Part shown: one piece after another, positions 18,173 to 29,327 of the stretch
Layout of the letters: each line of letters begins with the position of its first letter
Numbering within the stretch: position 1 is the stretch's first letter
Origin: Candidatus Pantoea varia
GTDB lineage: Bacteria > Pseudomonadota > Gammaproteobacteria > Enterobacterales > Enterobacteriaceae
Direction: 5' to 3'
Length of the DNA: 64,000 bases
NCBI RefSeq assembly: GCF_900115075.1
Contig: NZ_FOVG01000001.1
Location: 1,426,001-1,490,000, forward strand
The notes under the pieces: model-generated
The model's input: the letters and a program-made list of their open reading frames with translations, nothing else
Databases searched by the model: none
Told to the model about the DNA's origin: nothing
Translations under genes and position numbers: made by a program

Positions 18173-19309
18173 ATGCAATTTACCATTGTGCAAAGCACTA
18201 CGGATGTTCCGGTCAAAAGCGTCGCGTTTCAATCGCCTGGCGGCACCATCGGCCGCAGTCAGGATAACGATCTGGTGCTGCCGGATGAGACACGGGCCAT
18301 TTCGCGTCTGCAGGCGTTGGTTCATCTGTCCCATGACGGAGAGTGCCGTCTGACCAATCAGGGTAGCGTGACGCCGGTAGAACATAACGGCATTTCCCTG
18401 GGTCGCGGCATGCAGGTGCTGCTGAAGCATGGCGATGCATTACGCATCGGCGACTATGCGCTGGAAGTGCGTGACCCCGCCTGCCAGAACGCGCAGAACG
18501 ATCCTCTGGCGCTGTTTGCGGGCGACAGTGCCGAGCCGGCGAATCCGCTGGGCATTCACGAACATCATGAGTTTGATGACCGTCTGCTGGTTAATGAGGT
18601 CACCTCTTCCCGCCACGAGCGCCATAACGATGCGCGGCTGGCGATTGATCCGCAGGCCAGTGAGCCGCATCGGGCGCTGGTGTCACAGCCAGTGGATCAG
18701 GATCGGCTGATTGCTGCCCTGCTGGACGGCATGGGCCTGAGCAACGGTCACGCTACGCCAGTTGACGAAGAGCAGATGCGCATTACCGGCCGGATGCTGA
18801 GCCTCTTCTCCCAGGGCACTGTCGCGCTGCTCTCGTCGCGCTCCATTCTCAAGCGTGGCGTAAAAGCGGACATGACGATGATCCTGAACGAAGCCAATAA
18901 CCCGTTCAAGATCCTGCCCTCCGGCAAAACCGTGCTAATGCAGATGTATCAGAGTCAGATGCCCGGTTTTATGCCACCGGAACAGGCGGTTCGCGATGCG
19001 CTGGTCGATCTGCAGGCCCACCAGCTGGGCATGATTGCCGGTATCCGCGCCATTATTGCGGCGATGCTGCAATCCTTTAATCCACAACGGCTGGAAGAGC
19101 AGGCGCGCGCCGATGGTCTGGTGTCAAAACTGCCCTTTTCCACCGCGAAGAAAGCGGCACTGTGGGACTACTTCATGCGTAATTACCAGCGAACTGCCGG
19201 AGAGATCGAAGACGATTTCCACACGCTGTTTGGCGAGGCCTTTCTGCACGCGTATGACATGGAGGTGAATCAGTATAAGGACTCTCAGACGCGGGTAGAT
19301 GAAGCATGA
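18173..19309 (+). CDS. tagH: T6SS FHA-domain protein (Fha/TagH)
   Basis: 378 residues. The N-terminal FHA phosphothreonine-binding domain (about 20-95) shows GRSQDNDLVLPDETRAISRLQA. A middle linker leads to the C-terminal TagH domain (FSQGTVALLSSRSILKRGVK, NNPFKILPSGKTVLM, GEAFLHAYDMEVNQ). In post-translationally controlled T6SSs, Fha is phosphorylated by PpkA and dephosphorylated by PppA, and both partners are present here. It overlaps the next gene by 4 bases (ATGA). Confidence 0.88.
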   Translation: MQFTIVQSTTDVPVKSVAFQSPGGTIGRSQDNDLVLPDETRAISRLQALVHLSHDGECRLTNQGSVTPVEHNGISLGRGMQVLLKHGDALRIGDYALEVRDPACQNAQNDPLALFAGDSAEPANPLGIHEHHEFDDRLLVNEVTSSRHERHNDARLAIDPQASEPHRALVSQPVDQDRLIAALLDGMGLSNGHATPVDEEQMRITGRMLSLFSQGTVALLSSRSILKRGVKADMTMILNEANNPFKILPSGKTVLMQMYQSQMPGFMPPEQAVRDALVDLQAHQLGMIAGIRAIIAAMLQSFNPQRLEEQARADGLVSKLPFSTAKKAALWDYFMRNYQRTAGEIEDDFHTLFGEAFLHAYDMEVNQYKDSQTRVDEA

Positions 19310-20082
19310 AAATCGTTTTTGCCAGCCGCTGCCAGCAGGGGCTACGCGATGAGAATCAGGATCGCACCGGTGCAGAGCTGAACGAGCACAAAGCCTGTTT
19401 TGTGGTCTGCGATGGCGTGGCCGGTCTGCCCGGCGGCGAGATGGCGGCACAACTGGTGCGCGACACCCTGCTGAGTCAGATAAAGGCGCACGACGATTTC
19501 ACGCCGGAAATGACCCGTCAGGCGATTGAGCAGTGCCGCCTGGCGTTGCAGGCGGCACAGGGTAAAAATCCGAAATATTCACGCATGAGTACTACCCTGG
19601 CGGCCCTGTTTATTGACCGTCAGAAACAACGTGCATGGTGGGCGCACGCGGGTGACAGCCGGGTTTACCACTTCCGCCGTGGCGCGCTTCATGAGGTGAC
19701 CCGGGATCACAGTCTGGCCCAGCAACTGAAAGATGCAGGCTATGAAAATACCGGCATTAACAGTAATTTACTCTATAATGCGCTCGGCGCTGAACCCTCC
19801 CGTCTGGTGAGCTTTTCGCAGGAGATTGGACTGGAAGACGGTGATGCTTTTCTGGTCTGCACCGACGGCTTCTGGCTGAATCTGACCAGTGATGAAATGG
19901 AACAGGCGCTACGCATGGTGAATGCCTGCGAAGAGTGGCTGGCTCTGATGGAACAGGCGGTAAGCCGCAACGTGAAGAAAGATAATCTCAGCGCACTGGC
20001 GGTCTGGATTGGTGAGCCGGAAGAGGCAACATTGCTCTATTCACTGGCTGATTCGGCGCGCTTTCTGCCGCCTCGTTTTTGA
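19306..20082 (+). CDS. pppA: PP2C-type Ser/Thr phosphatase PppA
   Basis: 258 residues with the PP2C metal-binding motifs in order: DENQDRTG, VVCDGVAGLPGGEMAA, MSTTLAALF, AHAGDSRVYHFR, TRDHSLAQQL, LVCTDGFW and KDNLSALAVWIG. It is expected to reverse phosphorylation by the kinase encoded two genes downstream, with the FHA protein as the probable substrate. It lies within the tightly spaced plus-strand cluster. Confidence 0.88.
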   Translation: MKIVFASRCQQGLRDENQDRTGAELNEHKACFVVCDGVAGLPGGEMAAQLVRDTLLSQIKAHDDFTPEMTRQAIEQCRLALQAAQGKNPKYSRMSTTLAALFIDRQKQRAWWAHAGDSRVYHFRRGALHEVTRDHSLAQQLKDAGYENTGINSNLLYNALGAEPSRLVSFSQEIGLEDGDAFLVCTDGFWLNLTSDEMEQALRMVNACEEWLALMEQAVSRNVKKDNLSALAVWIGEPEEATLLYSLADSARFLPPRF

Positions 20083-20096
20083 TTCCAAGGATCCTT

Positions 20097-21050
20097 ATGA
20101 AACTGTGGTTGCCCGGCATCATCACCCTGCTGATTGCCTTTAATGCCCAGGCTGAAAATTATCGGGTGGTCTACTCCCCCAGCCTGGCGCTGGAGGTCTA
20201 CATCGATAATGTGGTGAGCAAAGCGCCTGACGACTGGTGTAAAGAGACGCTGCCGCTGCGTATCGTCTCCGGCAAGAGTAAGGATTCATCGGTGCTGACC
20301 ACCTTTTTACCGCGCGTTGGCACCCTGCTCGCGAATCAGTGCGGATTACTCGACGAGCTGCCGTGGCAGATGACCAATAAAGAGGGTGGCGTGCTGGCCA
20401 GCGGCAGCGGCAGCAAGTTGCAGAACTGGCGCCCTATTGTCATGGCCGATGCCACGGCCAGCGCCAGTGACAGTAATGCCGCGCCGCTCGACCTGTCACG
20501 GCCCGCCAACAGCACGCCGCTGCAACATTTTGATCTCCCCAGCGGCTGCCATTTCCGCACCGCCTGGGATGAAAATGCCCAGACCCTGTTTATCCCGGAC
20601 GTCAGCAAGCAGCAGTGCTCGCCGGACGGCTGGGCAGAAGGCAAGAGTGAACTGACGCTGGCGACGCCGGATCACCCCACGCCGGTCGCGGTCACCTTTT
20701 ATCAGGGCTATCCCATCGCCAATCTGACGATCCCGGACAGCAAGCTGGAAGTCATCGCCGCGAACAATCAGCGCATGATTGTGACACGCGCGGATACGCC
20801 GGATAGCTGGCTGGTGCTGCCCTTTGATGCACGCCAGCATGTCTGGCGCTTCAATGGTGCCCTGCTGATAAAGATGGATAAGAATGCTGCGCAGCAGGAT
20901 GCTGACGCTGTGAAATCGCGAGTCAATACCTTGCGCAGCCAGTGGGCGCCCTATTTCATGCCACAGCAAAAAGTGAATGTGTTACTCATTGACACCCTGC
21001 ACGCGGATCTGGTTGATCCAGCCATTGGTGCCTGGCGTAACATCAATTAA
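20097..21050 (+). CDS. Periplasmic protein of unknown function in the T6SS-like cluster
   Basis: 317 residues from ATG 20097, which has AAGGA upstream; the open frame reaches back to 20079 through a TTG. A signal peptide is clear (LPGIITLLIAFNAQA, then ENYRVVYSP). Four cysteines lie in the mature part. No further membrane helix or known domain was recognised. Its place between the phosphatase and kinase genes suggests that it is a periplasmic partner or sensor for that switch (inference from position). Confidence 0.6.
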   Translation: MKLWLPGIITLLIAFNAQAENYRVVYSPSLALEVYIDNVVSKAPDDWCKETLPLRIVSGKSKDSSVLTTFLPRVGTLLANQCGLLDELPWQMTNKEGGVLASGSGSKLQNWRPIVMADATASASDSNAAPLDLSRPANSTPLQHFDLPSGCHFRTAWDENAQTLFIPDVSKQQCSPDGWAEGKSELTLATPDHPTPVAVTFYQGYPIANLTIPDSKLEVIAANNQRMIVTRADTPDSWLVLPFDARQHVWRFNGALLIKMDKNAAQQDADAVKSRVNTLRSQWAPYFMPQQKVNVLLIDTLHADLVDPAIGAWRNIN

Positions 21051-21094
21051 TTACCGCGCAGCCTGGCGATCAGGCCGTGTACAGAGAGTTCACT

Positions 21095-22531
21095 ATGTCG
21101 GCAAATGATAATCCGAAAACTATTCCGAATGCCCTGCCTGACGGCTACCGTTTCAATGAGTTTGAGATCAAGGAAGTGATCGGGGGCGGCGGCTTCGGCA
21201 TCGTCTATCGCGCGTGGGATCACCAGTTAGAACGTACTATCGCCATTAAAGAGTATATGCCGGTGTCGCTGGCGGTCCGTGCCGCCGATTTAACGCTGGA
21301 GCTGCGCGGTGAGCGTTTTCAGAAGCTGTTTAATGCCGGGCTGAATAGCTTTATTCAGGAAGCGCGTCTGCTGGCCCGCTTTAATCATCCGGGGCTGCTG
21401 CATGTGCTGCGCTTCTGGGAACAGAACGGCACGGCCTATATGGGCACGCTCTACTACAGCGGCATGACGCTGAAAGAGTGGCAGGTCACCAGCCCGGCGT
21501 CGATCTGTGAAGCCTGGATCCGCCGCCTGCTTCCGCCGCTGCTGGGTGCCATCAGCACCATTCATCAGGCTGGCTATCTGCATCGCGATATCTCGCTCGA
21601 CAATATTCAGCTGCAGGATAACCAGCTACCGGTGCTGCTGGACTTCGGTTCAGCGCGTAAGGAGATTGGCAACCTCTCTGACGAAACGGAAATCATGCTT
21701 AAACCTGGCTTTGCCCCGATTGAGCAGTACAGCGAAGAGGGTGAAGTAGAACAGGGACCGTGGACCGATATCTACGCTCTGGGCGCGGTGCTGCATAGCC
21801 TGATTACCGGCAATCCGCCGCCGGTGAGCGTGGTGCGCTGCATTGAAGATAATTATCAGCCGCTGGTGGAACGTCAGCCTGAAGGCTACTCGCTGCCGCT
21901 GTTGCACGCCATTGACTGCGCGCTCGCCATGAAACCCGGCGATCGTCCGCAAACGATTGACGCCTTTGCGGCGCTGATCGATCTGCCGGTCAGTGATGTG
22001 GAAGCCGTAGTGAACAGCTTCCCGGTGCCGGGCGAACCTCCTGCTCTGCCGGTCGAAGAAGTGGTAGAGGCGGCTCCGCCGGTTGTGATGGCGATGAATC
22101 ATGCCGCCGCGTCGGCTGAACCGGTGACGCCGCGCACCGTGCGCAGACTGTCTCCTGGCCTGCTGGGCCTGGCGGCCGTGGCTATCCTGGCGGTGATCGT
22201 CACGGTATGGCTGACGAATCACCACCGTGCGACACCGGAGGTGGTAAGCAAGAGCTCAGCCGTGACGCCAGCGCCCGCATCGGCTCCGTCAGCCGCCGCC
22301 GTTCCGGCCGCACTGGCGACGGTCTACCTGAAGCTGGAAAGCGGTGAGAGCGTGGTGCTGAACGGACAGCCGGTCGAGGTGAAACCAGGCAGCAGCGGAT
22401 TTGCCGCGCTGAATCTGGCGGCAGGACAATATAAAATCGACGTTAAGAATGGCAGTGAGACGCACTCCCAATCCCTGACTATCGATAAGCCCGGCACCTG
22501 GCTGATTAATCCGGGTAACGAGTTCCGGTAA
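21095..22531 (+). CDS. ppkA: Membrane Ser/Thr protein kinase PpkA
   Basis: About 478 residues. The N-terminal eukaryotic-like kinase domain shows the glycine loop IGGGGFGIVYRA, the catalytic lysine in IAIKEYMP, the HRD motif LHRDISLDNIQL and the DFG motif LLDFGSARKE. An alanine/proline-rich linker leads to one membrane helix (LLGLAAVAILAVIVTVWL) and a C-terminal periplasmic domain of about 120 residues resembling PEGA-like sheets. ATG 21095 after AGAG is preferred to GTG 21077. It is the sensor-kinase end of the threonine phosphorylation pathway with PppA and Fha. Confidence 0.87.
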   Translation: MSANDNPKTIPNALPDGYRFNEFEIKEVIGGGGFGIVYRAWDHQLERTIAIKEYMPVSLAVRAADLTLELRGERFQKLFNAGLNSFIQEARLLARFNHPGLLHVLRFWEQNGTAYMGTLYYSGMTLKEWQVTSPASICEAWIRRLLPPLLGAISTIHQAGYLHRDISLDNIQLQDNQLPVLLDFGSARKEIGNLSDETEIMLKPGFAPIEQYSEEGEVEQGPWTDIYALGAVLHSLITGNPPPVSVVRCIEDNYQPLVERQPEGYSLPLLHAIDCALAMKPGDRPQTIDAFAALIDLPVSDVEAVVNSFPVPGEPPALPVEEVVEAAPPVVMAMNHAAASAEPVTPRTVRRLSPGLLGLAAVAILAVIVTVWLTNHHRATPEVVSKSSAVTPAPASAPSAAAVPAALATVYLKLESGESVVLNGQPVEVKPGSSGFAALNLAAGQYKIDVKNGSETHSQSLTIDKPGTWLINPGNEFR

Positions 22532-22547
22532 CGAATGCCAGGATCGT

Positions 22548-22577
22548 AAAAGGGCGCGACAGTGTCGCGCCCTTTTC
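22548..22577 (+). terminator. Rho-independent terminator of the T6SS-like cluster
   Basis: A perfect stem GGGCGCGAC/GTCGCGCCC (22552-22572) with a 3-base loop, flanked by AAAA and TTTT, 17 bases after ppkA. The flanking A and T runs allow it to act on both strands, so it may also serve the convergent chaC. Confidence 0.9.
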
Positions 22578-22605
22578 TATGCTGCTTCTAAGCTGCTGCC
22601 CCGCC

Positions 22606-23280
22606 TCAGGCCTGCTTCAGGCAGGATTGCTGCAGCGTCCGCACCTGATGCGCCAGTCGGCTCAGACTCTCCTCTTCCATGCCGCGTCGGGTCAGTTCCT
22701 CTTCCAGCGCAAACAGATATTGCGCATTAGAGCCGAGCGGGCCAGTGGCGGCGGCGATAAGTGGCGCAATCGCCTCCGGGCAGGAGTCTGATTCATAAAG
22801 CGGATGGCGCGGATCCATTATAAAGGTCAGCGCAGTCACGCTGCGGCCATCCTCCAGCTGTAACTCACACCATGTCGGCAGATAGCAGCCAGTGATCATC
22901 TCACGCTTCCACAGCAGCGCCAGCTCTTCATGTAAGCGCTCTTCCGGCAGACGAAACGCCAGTCCGGTGGTGCGGCCCCCCTGCTTCAGCGCCAGCATGC
23001 GGCCTGGATGCGTGGCGGTGCCACGTCCGGCAATCAGCCGCAGGCAGAAAGCGCGGTGCCAGCCCTCCAGCGAACCGGATGCGACTTCATCCGCCTCAAA
23101 AATCGGGTTCCACATCAGCGAGCCGTAGCCAAAGATCCATACCGGGCTGTGATCGGGACGGCAGGCCAGGGTAGCTGCCAGCGAGGCCGCACGCTGCTCG
23201 CAAGTCCAGAGTAGCGTCTCATCGATATCCCCGAACGACGTTTTACAATCCGCTTTTAATAGAAATTCCCGGGTAAGCAA
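22606..23280 (-). CDS. chaC: Glutathione-specific gamma-glutamylcyclotransferase ChaC
   Basis: 224 residues. The family motif WIFGYGSLMWNP and the segments GWHRAFCLRL, AGRGTATHPGRMLAL and MITGCYLPTW match ChaC, which degrades glutathione to 5-oxoproline and Cys-Gly. The start chosen is TTG at 23280, giving LTREFLLKADC after the initiator and aligning with the E. coli start; GGAGG (23286-23290) lies five bases upstream. The frame is open to an ATG at 23364, but that extension has no such site. It shares strand and order with chaB, while chaA diverges. Confidence 0.85.
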   Translation of the reverse strand: MLTREFLLKADCKTSFGDIDETLLWTCEQRAASLAATLACRPDHSPVWIFGYGSLMWNPIFEADEVASGSLEGWHRAFCLRLIAGRGTATHPGRMLALKQGGRTTGLAFRLPEERLHEELALLWKREMITGCYLPTWCELQLEDGRSVTALTFIMDPRHPLYESDSCPEAIAPLIAAATGPLGSNAQYLFALEEELTRRGMEEESLSRLAHQVRTLQQSCLKQA

Positions 23281-23452
23281 TGCGACCTCCTCAACTTCAA
23301 CGGCGTCCTGCAGAATGGCTCCAGTAACATGATCTCCAAAACGGCACTCCGTTTCGTTCATCAAATTGACATTAATCTATTTCTGCGCGGGGTGACAAGC
23401 GTGATTCCGGTCCCAGCTTAAAAAAAACCAGATAAACCTGATAGCTTAGACG

Positions 23453-23487
23453 AAAAAAAGGGCCAGATAATCCTGGCCCTTTGGCAT
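23453..23487 (-). terminator. Terminator downstream of chaB
   Basis: Stem GGGCCAG/CTGGCCC with a six-base loop, followed on the minus strand by a run of seven or more U. It lies just after the chaB stop, suggesting that chaB and chaC are partly uncoupled. Confidence 0.8.
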
Positions 23488-23506
23488 GAACAGGCTAGAG
23501 AGGGCA

Positions 23507-23737
23507 CTATTTTTTAGGATGCCACTTATCATCATCGCCTTTTTCATACTCTTTTTTCACGGCTGACCAGGCGACTTTGTGCGCTACCTCTTCCCGCGAC
23601 TCATCGCCGCGTCGATCTTCCGCCTTTTTATACTGATCCCACGCACTGTTAAATGCCTGCTGATAGATATCCTGTGCATGCGCGGGCAACACGTGTTTCA
23701 CATTGTCTGGTAAGTCGGTTCGGTTAGCGTAAGGCAT
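23507..23737 (-). CDS. chaB: ChaB family protein, putative cation transport regulator
   Basis: A 76-residue soluble, charged protein starting MPYANRTDLPDNVKHVLPAH and ending GDDDKWHPKK, the same length as and close in sequence to E. coli ChaB. The ATG at 23737 has GAGGAGG upstream. ChaB is linked to the ChaA antiporter by gene neighbourhood, but its molecular role is not well established. Confidence 0.92.
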   Translation of the reverse strand: MPYANRTDLPDNVKHVLPAHAQDIYQQAFNSAWDQYKKAEDRRGDESREEVAHKVAWSAVKKEYEKGDDDKWHPKK

Positions 23738-23740
23738 CAC

Positions 23741-24110
23741 TCCTCCTCAGTTTATGGACACCTGTTAAGCCTGGCGCAGCAGAGAAAAAATACAAACAAG
23801 GATTTATCGCCACTTAAGATTAAAAACGCGGTTCAGGCTTCACAAGTTATAATGAATAACGATTTTTATGGCGAATAATCATCAGTTGAATGGATAAGCC
23901 ATAATTGTTGTAGTCTGATTACTATTGCAATATTTAAGATAAGTTCAGGTTAAACCCACTTCGACAATTTATTGCATTTAAGTAAAAACCAGTAAATTTC
24001 TCCCGTTCGGGCGGGTGAAAAGATAAACTGCGCCCTGCCCTAAAACTGATTATATTTCTAACAGCAGCACTCGCTGTGTCCGGATAATCATTAACCAGAG
24101 AGGATGGTGA
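23741..24110. other. AT-rich divergent intergenic region between chaB and chaA
   Basis: About 370 bases of AT-rich sequence without a convincing reading frame. It must hold the promoters of chaA (plus) and chaB (minus). No clear -10/-35 pair, operator or riboswitch could be assigned by eye. Confidence 0.5.
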
Positions 24111-25202
24111 ATGCCTTCACATGAAAAAACACGTCACAAGGAATTCTCGCTGATACTTCCCCTTGTCACGCTGGGGATACTCTATTTTTTTGGCGCAAAC
24201 ACGTCATTTCCGATAGTCGTCGGTATCAACTTAGTGGCGCTGGTTGCCATTCTGAGCAGCGCGTTTAGCGTTGTACGACATGCAGACGTGCTGGCCCACC
24301 GGCTTGGCGAACCCTATGGCTCTCTGATTCTGAGTCTGTCTGTTGTTATTCTGGAAGTGAGCCTGATTTCCGCGCTGATGGCGACAGGCGATGCCGCACC
24401 CGGCCTGATGCGCGATACGCTTTATTCGATTGTGATGATTGTGACCGGCGGGCTGGTCGGCTTTGCGCTACTGCTGGGCGGTAATAAATTTGCGACGCAG
24501 TACGTTAATCTGGCGGGCGTAAAGCAATATCTGATCGCTATCTTTCCCCTTGCAATTCTGGTGCTGGTTTTTCCCAATGCACTGCCGGGCGGTAATTTCT
24601 CTGTCACCCAGGCACTGCTCATCGCGGCGATTTCAGCAGCAATGTATGGCGTTTTCCTGCTGATCCAGACCAAAACTCACCAGAGTCTGTTTGTCTATGA
24701 ACACGAAGATGAGAGTGACGATGGGGACCCGCATCATGGCAAACCGTCTGCCCACAGCAGCTTCTGGCATACCAGCTGGCTGATCGTGCATCTGATTGCG
24801 GTGATTGCCGTGACCAAGATGAATGCGAATACGCTGGAAAGCCTGCTGACGGACCTGAATGCACCGGCACAGTTCACCGGTTTCCTGGTGGCTCTGCTGA
24901 TCCTCTCACCGGAAGGTCTGGGCGCAATTAGAGCCGTGCTGATGAATCAGGTGCAGCGCGCGATGAACCTGTTCTTTGGTTCGGTGCTGGCGACCATCTC
25001 CCTGACGGTACCGGCGGTAACCATTATCGCCACGCTCACCGGACAGGAGTTGATATTCGGTCTGGAGCCGCCGCAGATGGTGATTATGATGGCGTCACTG
25101 ATTCTCTGTCAGCTCTCCTTCTCGACCGGACGCACCAATGTACTGAACGGTGCCGCCCATCTGGCGTTGTTTATCGGTTATCTCATGACCATCATGCTGT
25201 AA
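24111..25202 (+). CDS. chaA: Sodium-potassium/calcium proton antiporter ChaA
   Basis: 363 residues, polytopic inner-membrane protein with about eleven hydrophobic segments in two halves of the Ca2+/cation antiporter fold, split by an acidic and histidine-containing loop (EHEDESDDGDPHHGK). Conserved helices with acidic residues are visible (SLILSLSVVILEVSLI in the first half, LLILSPEGLGAIRAVLMN in the second). It exports Na+, K+ or Ca2+ at alkaline pH. AGAGAGGATGGTGA precedes the start. Confidence 0.93.
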   Translation: MPSHEKTRHKEFSLILPLVTLGILYFFGANTSFPIVVGINLVALVAILSSAFSVVRHADVLAHRLGEPYGSLILSLSVVILEVSLISALMATGDAAPGLMRDTLYSIVMIVTGGLVGFALLLGGNKFATQYVNLAGVKQYLIAIFPLAILVLVFPNALPGGNFSVTQALLIAAISAAMYGVFLLIQTKTHQSLFVYEHEDESDDGDPHHGKPSAHSSFWHTSWLIVHLIAVIAVTKMNANTLESLLTDLNAPAQFTGFLVALLILSPEGLGAIRAVLMNQVQRAMNLFFGSVLATISLTVPAVTIIATLTGQELIFGLEPPQMVIMMASLILCQLSFSTGRTNVLNGAAHLALFIGYLMTIML

Positions 25203-25221
25203 CTTCACCGGATTTCAGGCG

Positions 25222-25253
25222 AAAAAAAAGAGCGATTAATCGCTCTTTTTTTT
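25222..25253. terminator. Bidirectional terminator between chaA and kdsA
   Basis: Palindrome GAGCGATTAATCGCTC (25230-25245) flanked by eight A and eight T, placed between the convergent ends of chaA and kdsA. It can serve both transcripts. Confidence 0.92.
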
Positions 25254-25262
25254 ACCGCAAAC

Positions 25263-26952
<1,690 letters not shown>

Positions 26953-26953
26953 G

Positions 26954-27346
26954 CTATCCCCATAACGGCATTTTGGTCAGCGCCAGCTCAATGATGGTCA
27001 CCAGGGCGATTAACGCCACCAGAAAAGCGATCCAGCGGGTGCGATCAGTGCGTGGACGGCGACTCAATGCCACAAATCCTAAGGCGATGTAGATGATAAC
27101 CGCTAAAAGCTTCTCCGTCAGCCAGCTTCCTTGCGGTGTGAAGGGATAGAAGTGGGTAATCATCACCAGTGAGATACCGGTCACCAGTAACAGGGTGTCG
27201 TTAACGTGCGGCAGAATGCGGACCCAGCGTTTCGTCATCATCGACGATCCCCGGCGCAGCCAGTAAAAACGTAGCAGGAACAGCGTCACGGTCAGCACTA
27301 CCGTTAAGATGTGCAGATTTTTAATCAGGGGATAAAAGGCGAACAT
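26954..27346 (-). CDS. sirB2: SirB2 family inner-membrane protein
   Basis: About 130 residues with four hydrophobic segments (HILTVVLTVTLFLLRFYWL, HVNDTLLLVTGISLVMI, LLAVIIYIALGFVAL, FLVALIALVTIIELAL), matching SirB2/YchQ. Starts at 27346 or 27349 are both possible; AAAAAGGA lies just upstream. The gene lies between prmC and sirB1 as in E. coli. Its molecular role is unknown. Confidence 0.88.
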   Translation of the reverse strand: MFAFYPLIKNLHILTVVLTVTLFLLRFYWLRRGSSMMTKRWVRILPHVNDTLLLVTGISLVMITHFYPFTPQGSWLTEKLLAVIIYIALGFVALSRRPRTDRTRWIAFLVALIALVTIIELALTKMPLWG

Positions 27347-27369
27347 CATCAATCCTTTTTAAAGCGCTT

Positions 27370-28203
27370 TTAACAGGGGAACTGACCTAAGGTCACACGC
27401 GGATTGCCGCCGTAATCCGCGACCGTTTCAACGGCGTGATAGCCATTTTGCCGCATCAGCGCGGCCACCGCCTCGCCCTGCTGCCAGCCATGTTCCAGCA
27501 GCAGCCAGCCATCCGGCTGCAGCCAGGCGGGTGCCTGCTCGATCAGCGTGCGCAGATCCGCCAGTCCCGCCTCATCGGCCACCAGCGCACTGCGCGGTTC
27601 GAAACGCACGTCACCCTGCTCCAGATGAATATCGCTGGCATCAATATAGGGCGGGTTGCTGACGATGAGGGTAAAGCGCTGGGGCGTGAGTGCCTGGAAC
27701 CAGTGACTGAGCAGAAAGGTGGTGTTGCTGAGGCTAAGCTGGCGCGCATTGCTGCTTGCCAGCTCAACGGCGGCCTCGATGCGATCCACGCCAGTGACCT
27801 CGCAGTCGGGTCGCTCGCTGGCCAGTGCCAGCGCGATCGCCCCGGTGCCGGTGCCCATATCCAGAATGGTCGAAGGTGTCGCGGGCAGATGCGACAGCGC
27901 CTGTTCAACCAGCAGTTCGGTATCCGGCCGCGGGATCAGCGTGGCGTCAGTGACGCGCAAAGGCAGCGACCAGAACTCGCGTTCGCCCACCAGATGCGCC
28001 ACCGGTTCACCCCGGGCGCGACGCGCCAGCAGGCTATTGAGCTGTTCCAGCTGCTCATCGCTGAGCACCGTTTCATCAAAGGCGATTAACCAGCTGCGGG
28101 ATTTGCCGGTCACAAAACCTAACAGGATCTCTGCGTCACGCTTCGGACTGTCACCACCGCACAGCGTGGCGACCGCCTGTTTCAGCCAGTGACGAATATC
28201 CAT
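27370..28203 (-). CDS. prmC: Release factor glutamine N5-methyltransferase
   Basis: 277 residues. It methylates the GGQ glutamine of release factors RF1 and RF2, and the gene follows prfA directly. The SAM-binding motif LDMGTGTGAIALALA and the catalytic SNPPYI are present, with the N-terminal helical domain (RHWLKQAVATLCGGDSPKRDAEILL). The ATG shares one base with the prfA stop (TAATG), showing tight coupling. Confidence 0.96.
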   Translation of the reverse strand: MDIRHWLKQAVATLCGGDSPKRDAEILLGFVTGKSRSWLIAFDETVLSDEQLEQLNSLLARRARGEPVAHLVGEREFWSLPLRVTDATLIPRPDTELLVEQALSHLPATPSTILDMGTGTGAIALALASERPDCEVTGVDRIEAAVELASSNARQLSLSNTTFLLSHWFQALTPQRFTLIVSNPPYIDASDIHLEQGDVRFEPRSALVADEAGLADLRTLIEQAPAWLQPDGWLLLEHGWQQGEAVAALMRQNGYHAVETVADYGGNPRVTLGQFPC

Positions 28204-29285
28204 TAATCCTGACCAGCCAGCGCCGCCAGCTGATCTGCCTGGTACTCCTGAACAATCGGCTCAATCAGGCTGTCGAGTTTCCCTTCCATCACTTCATCCA
28301 GACGGTAGATAGTCAGGTTGATACGGTGGTCGGTTACGCGGCCCTGCGGGAAGTTATAGGTACGGTTACGGTCAGAGCGATCGCCGCTGCCCAGCAGGTT
28401 GCGACGGGTACTGGCTTCGACGGCGTGACGGCGGGCCATCTCTGCCGCGTGAATACGCGAACCCAGCACCGCCAGCGCTTTGGCTTTGTTTTTATGCTGT
28501 GAACGTTCGTCCTGACACTCCACCACGATGCCGGTTGGCAGGTGGGTAATACGAATCGCGGAGTCGGTGGTGTTAACGTGCTGACCGCCTGCACCGGAGG
28601 AGCGGAAGGTATCGATCTTCAGGTCACCGGCGTTAATTTCAGGCAGTTCCGCTTCCGGAATTTCCGGCATCACGGCCACGGTACAGGCTGAGGTATGAAT
28701 ACGGCCCTGGGATTCGGTCTCCGGCACACGCTGCACGCGGTGGCCGCCTGACTCAAACTTCAGGCGGCCATAGGCACCTTCGCCGGTCACGCGGGCAATG
28801 ACTTCTTTGTAACCGCCATGCTCGCCTTCGTTAGCGCTGATAATCTCCACGCGCCAGCGACGTGCTTCGGCATAGCGGCTGTACATGCGGAACAGATCGC
28901 CGGCGAAAATCGCGGCTTCATCGCCGCCGGTTCCGGCGCGCACTTCAATAAAACAGGCGCGCTCATCATCGGGATCTTTCGGCAGCAACAGAACCTGCAA
29001 CTGCTGCTCCAGCACGTCGCTCTTCTCACGCGCTTCCTGCAACTCTTCCTGCGCCATATCGCGCATTTCAGGATCGTCGAGCATCTGCTGCGCCGTTTCG
29101 ATATCTTCCTGAACCTGCTGCCAGTCGCGGAAGCAACGGGTCACATCGGTCAGTTGAGCATATTCGCGTGACAGCGCACGGAAACGCTCCTGATCGGCGA
29201 TGACGCCAGCATCGCCCAGCATCGCTTCCACTTCTTCGTGGCGCTCCTGCAGGGCTTCCAGTTTGGCAACTATAGAGGTTTTCAT
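28203..29285 (-). CDS. prfA: Peptide chain release factor 1
   Basis: 360 residues, the standard length. It recognises UAA and UAG stops. The catalytic GGQ lies in [19 protein letters not shown], and the PxT-type recognition region precedes it ([17 protein letters not shown], with the tripeptide PET). It follows hemA by about 40 bases and precedes prmC, the conserved order. Confidence 0.97.
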   Translation of the reverse strand: MKTSIVAKLEALQERHEEVEAMLGDAGVIADQERFRALSREYAQLTDVTRCFRDWQQVQEDIETAQQMLDDPEMRDMAQEELQEAREKSDVLEQQLQVLLLPKDPDDERACFIEVRAGTGGDEAAIFAGDLFRMYSRYAEARRWRVEIISANEGEHGGYKEVIARVTGEGAYGRLKFESGGHRVQRVPETESQGRIHTSACTVAVMPEIPEAELPEINAGDLKIDTFRSSGAGGQHVNTTDSAIRITHLPTGIVVECQDERSQHKNKAKALAVLGSRIHAAEMARRHAVEASTRRNLLGSGDRSDRNRTYNFPQGRVTDHRINLTIYRLDEVMEGKLDSLIEPIVQEYQADQLAALAGQD

Positions 29286-29327
29286 TTAAATGTGGGATTC
29301 CCGTAACAGGTGGCGACAGCAGTGTGC

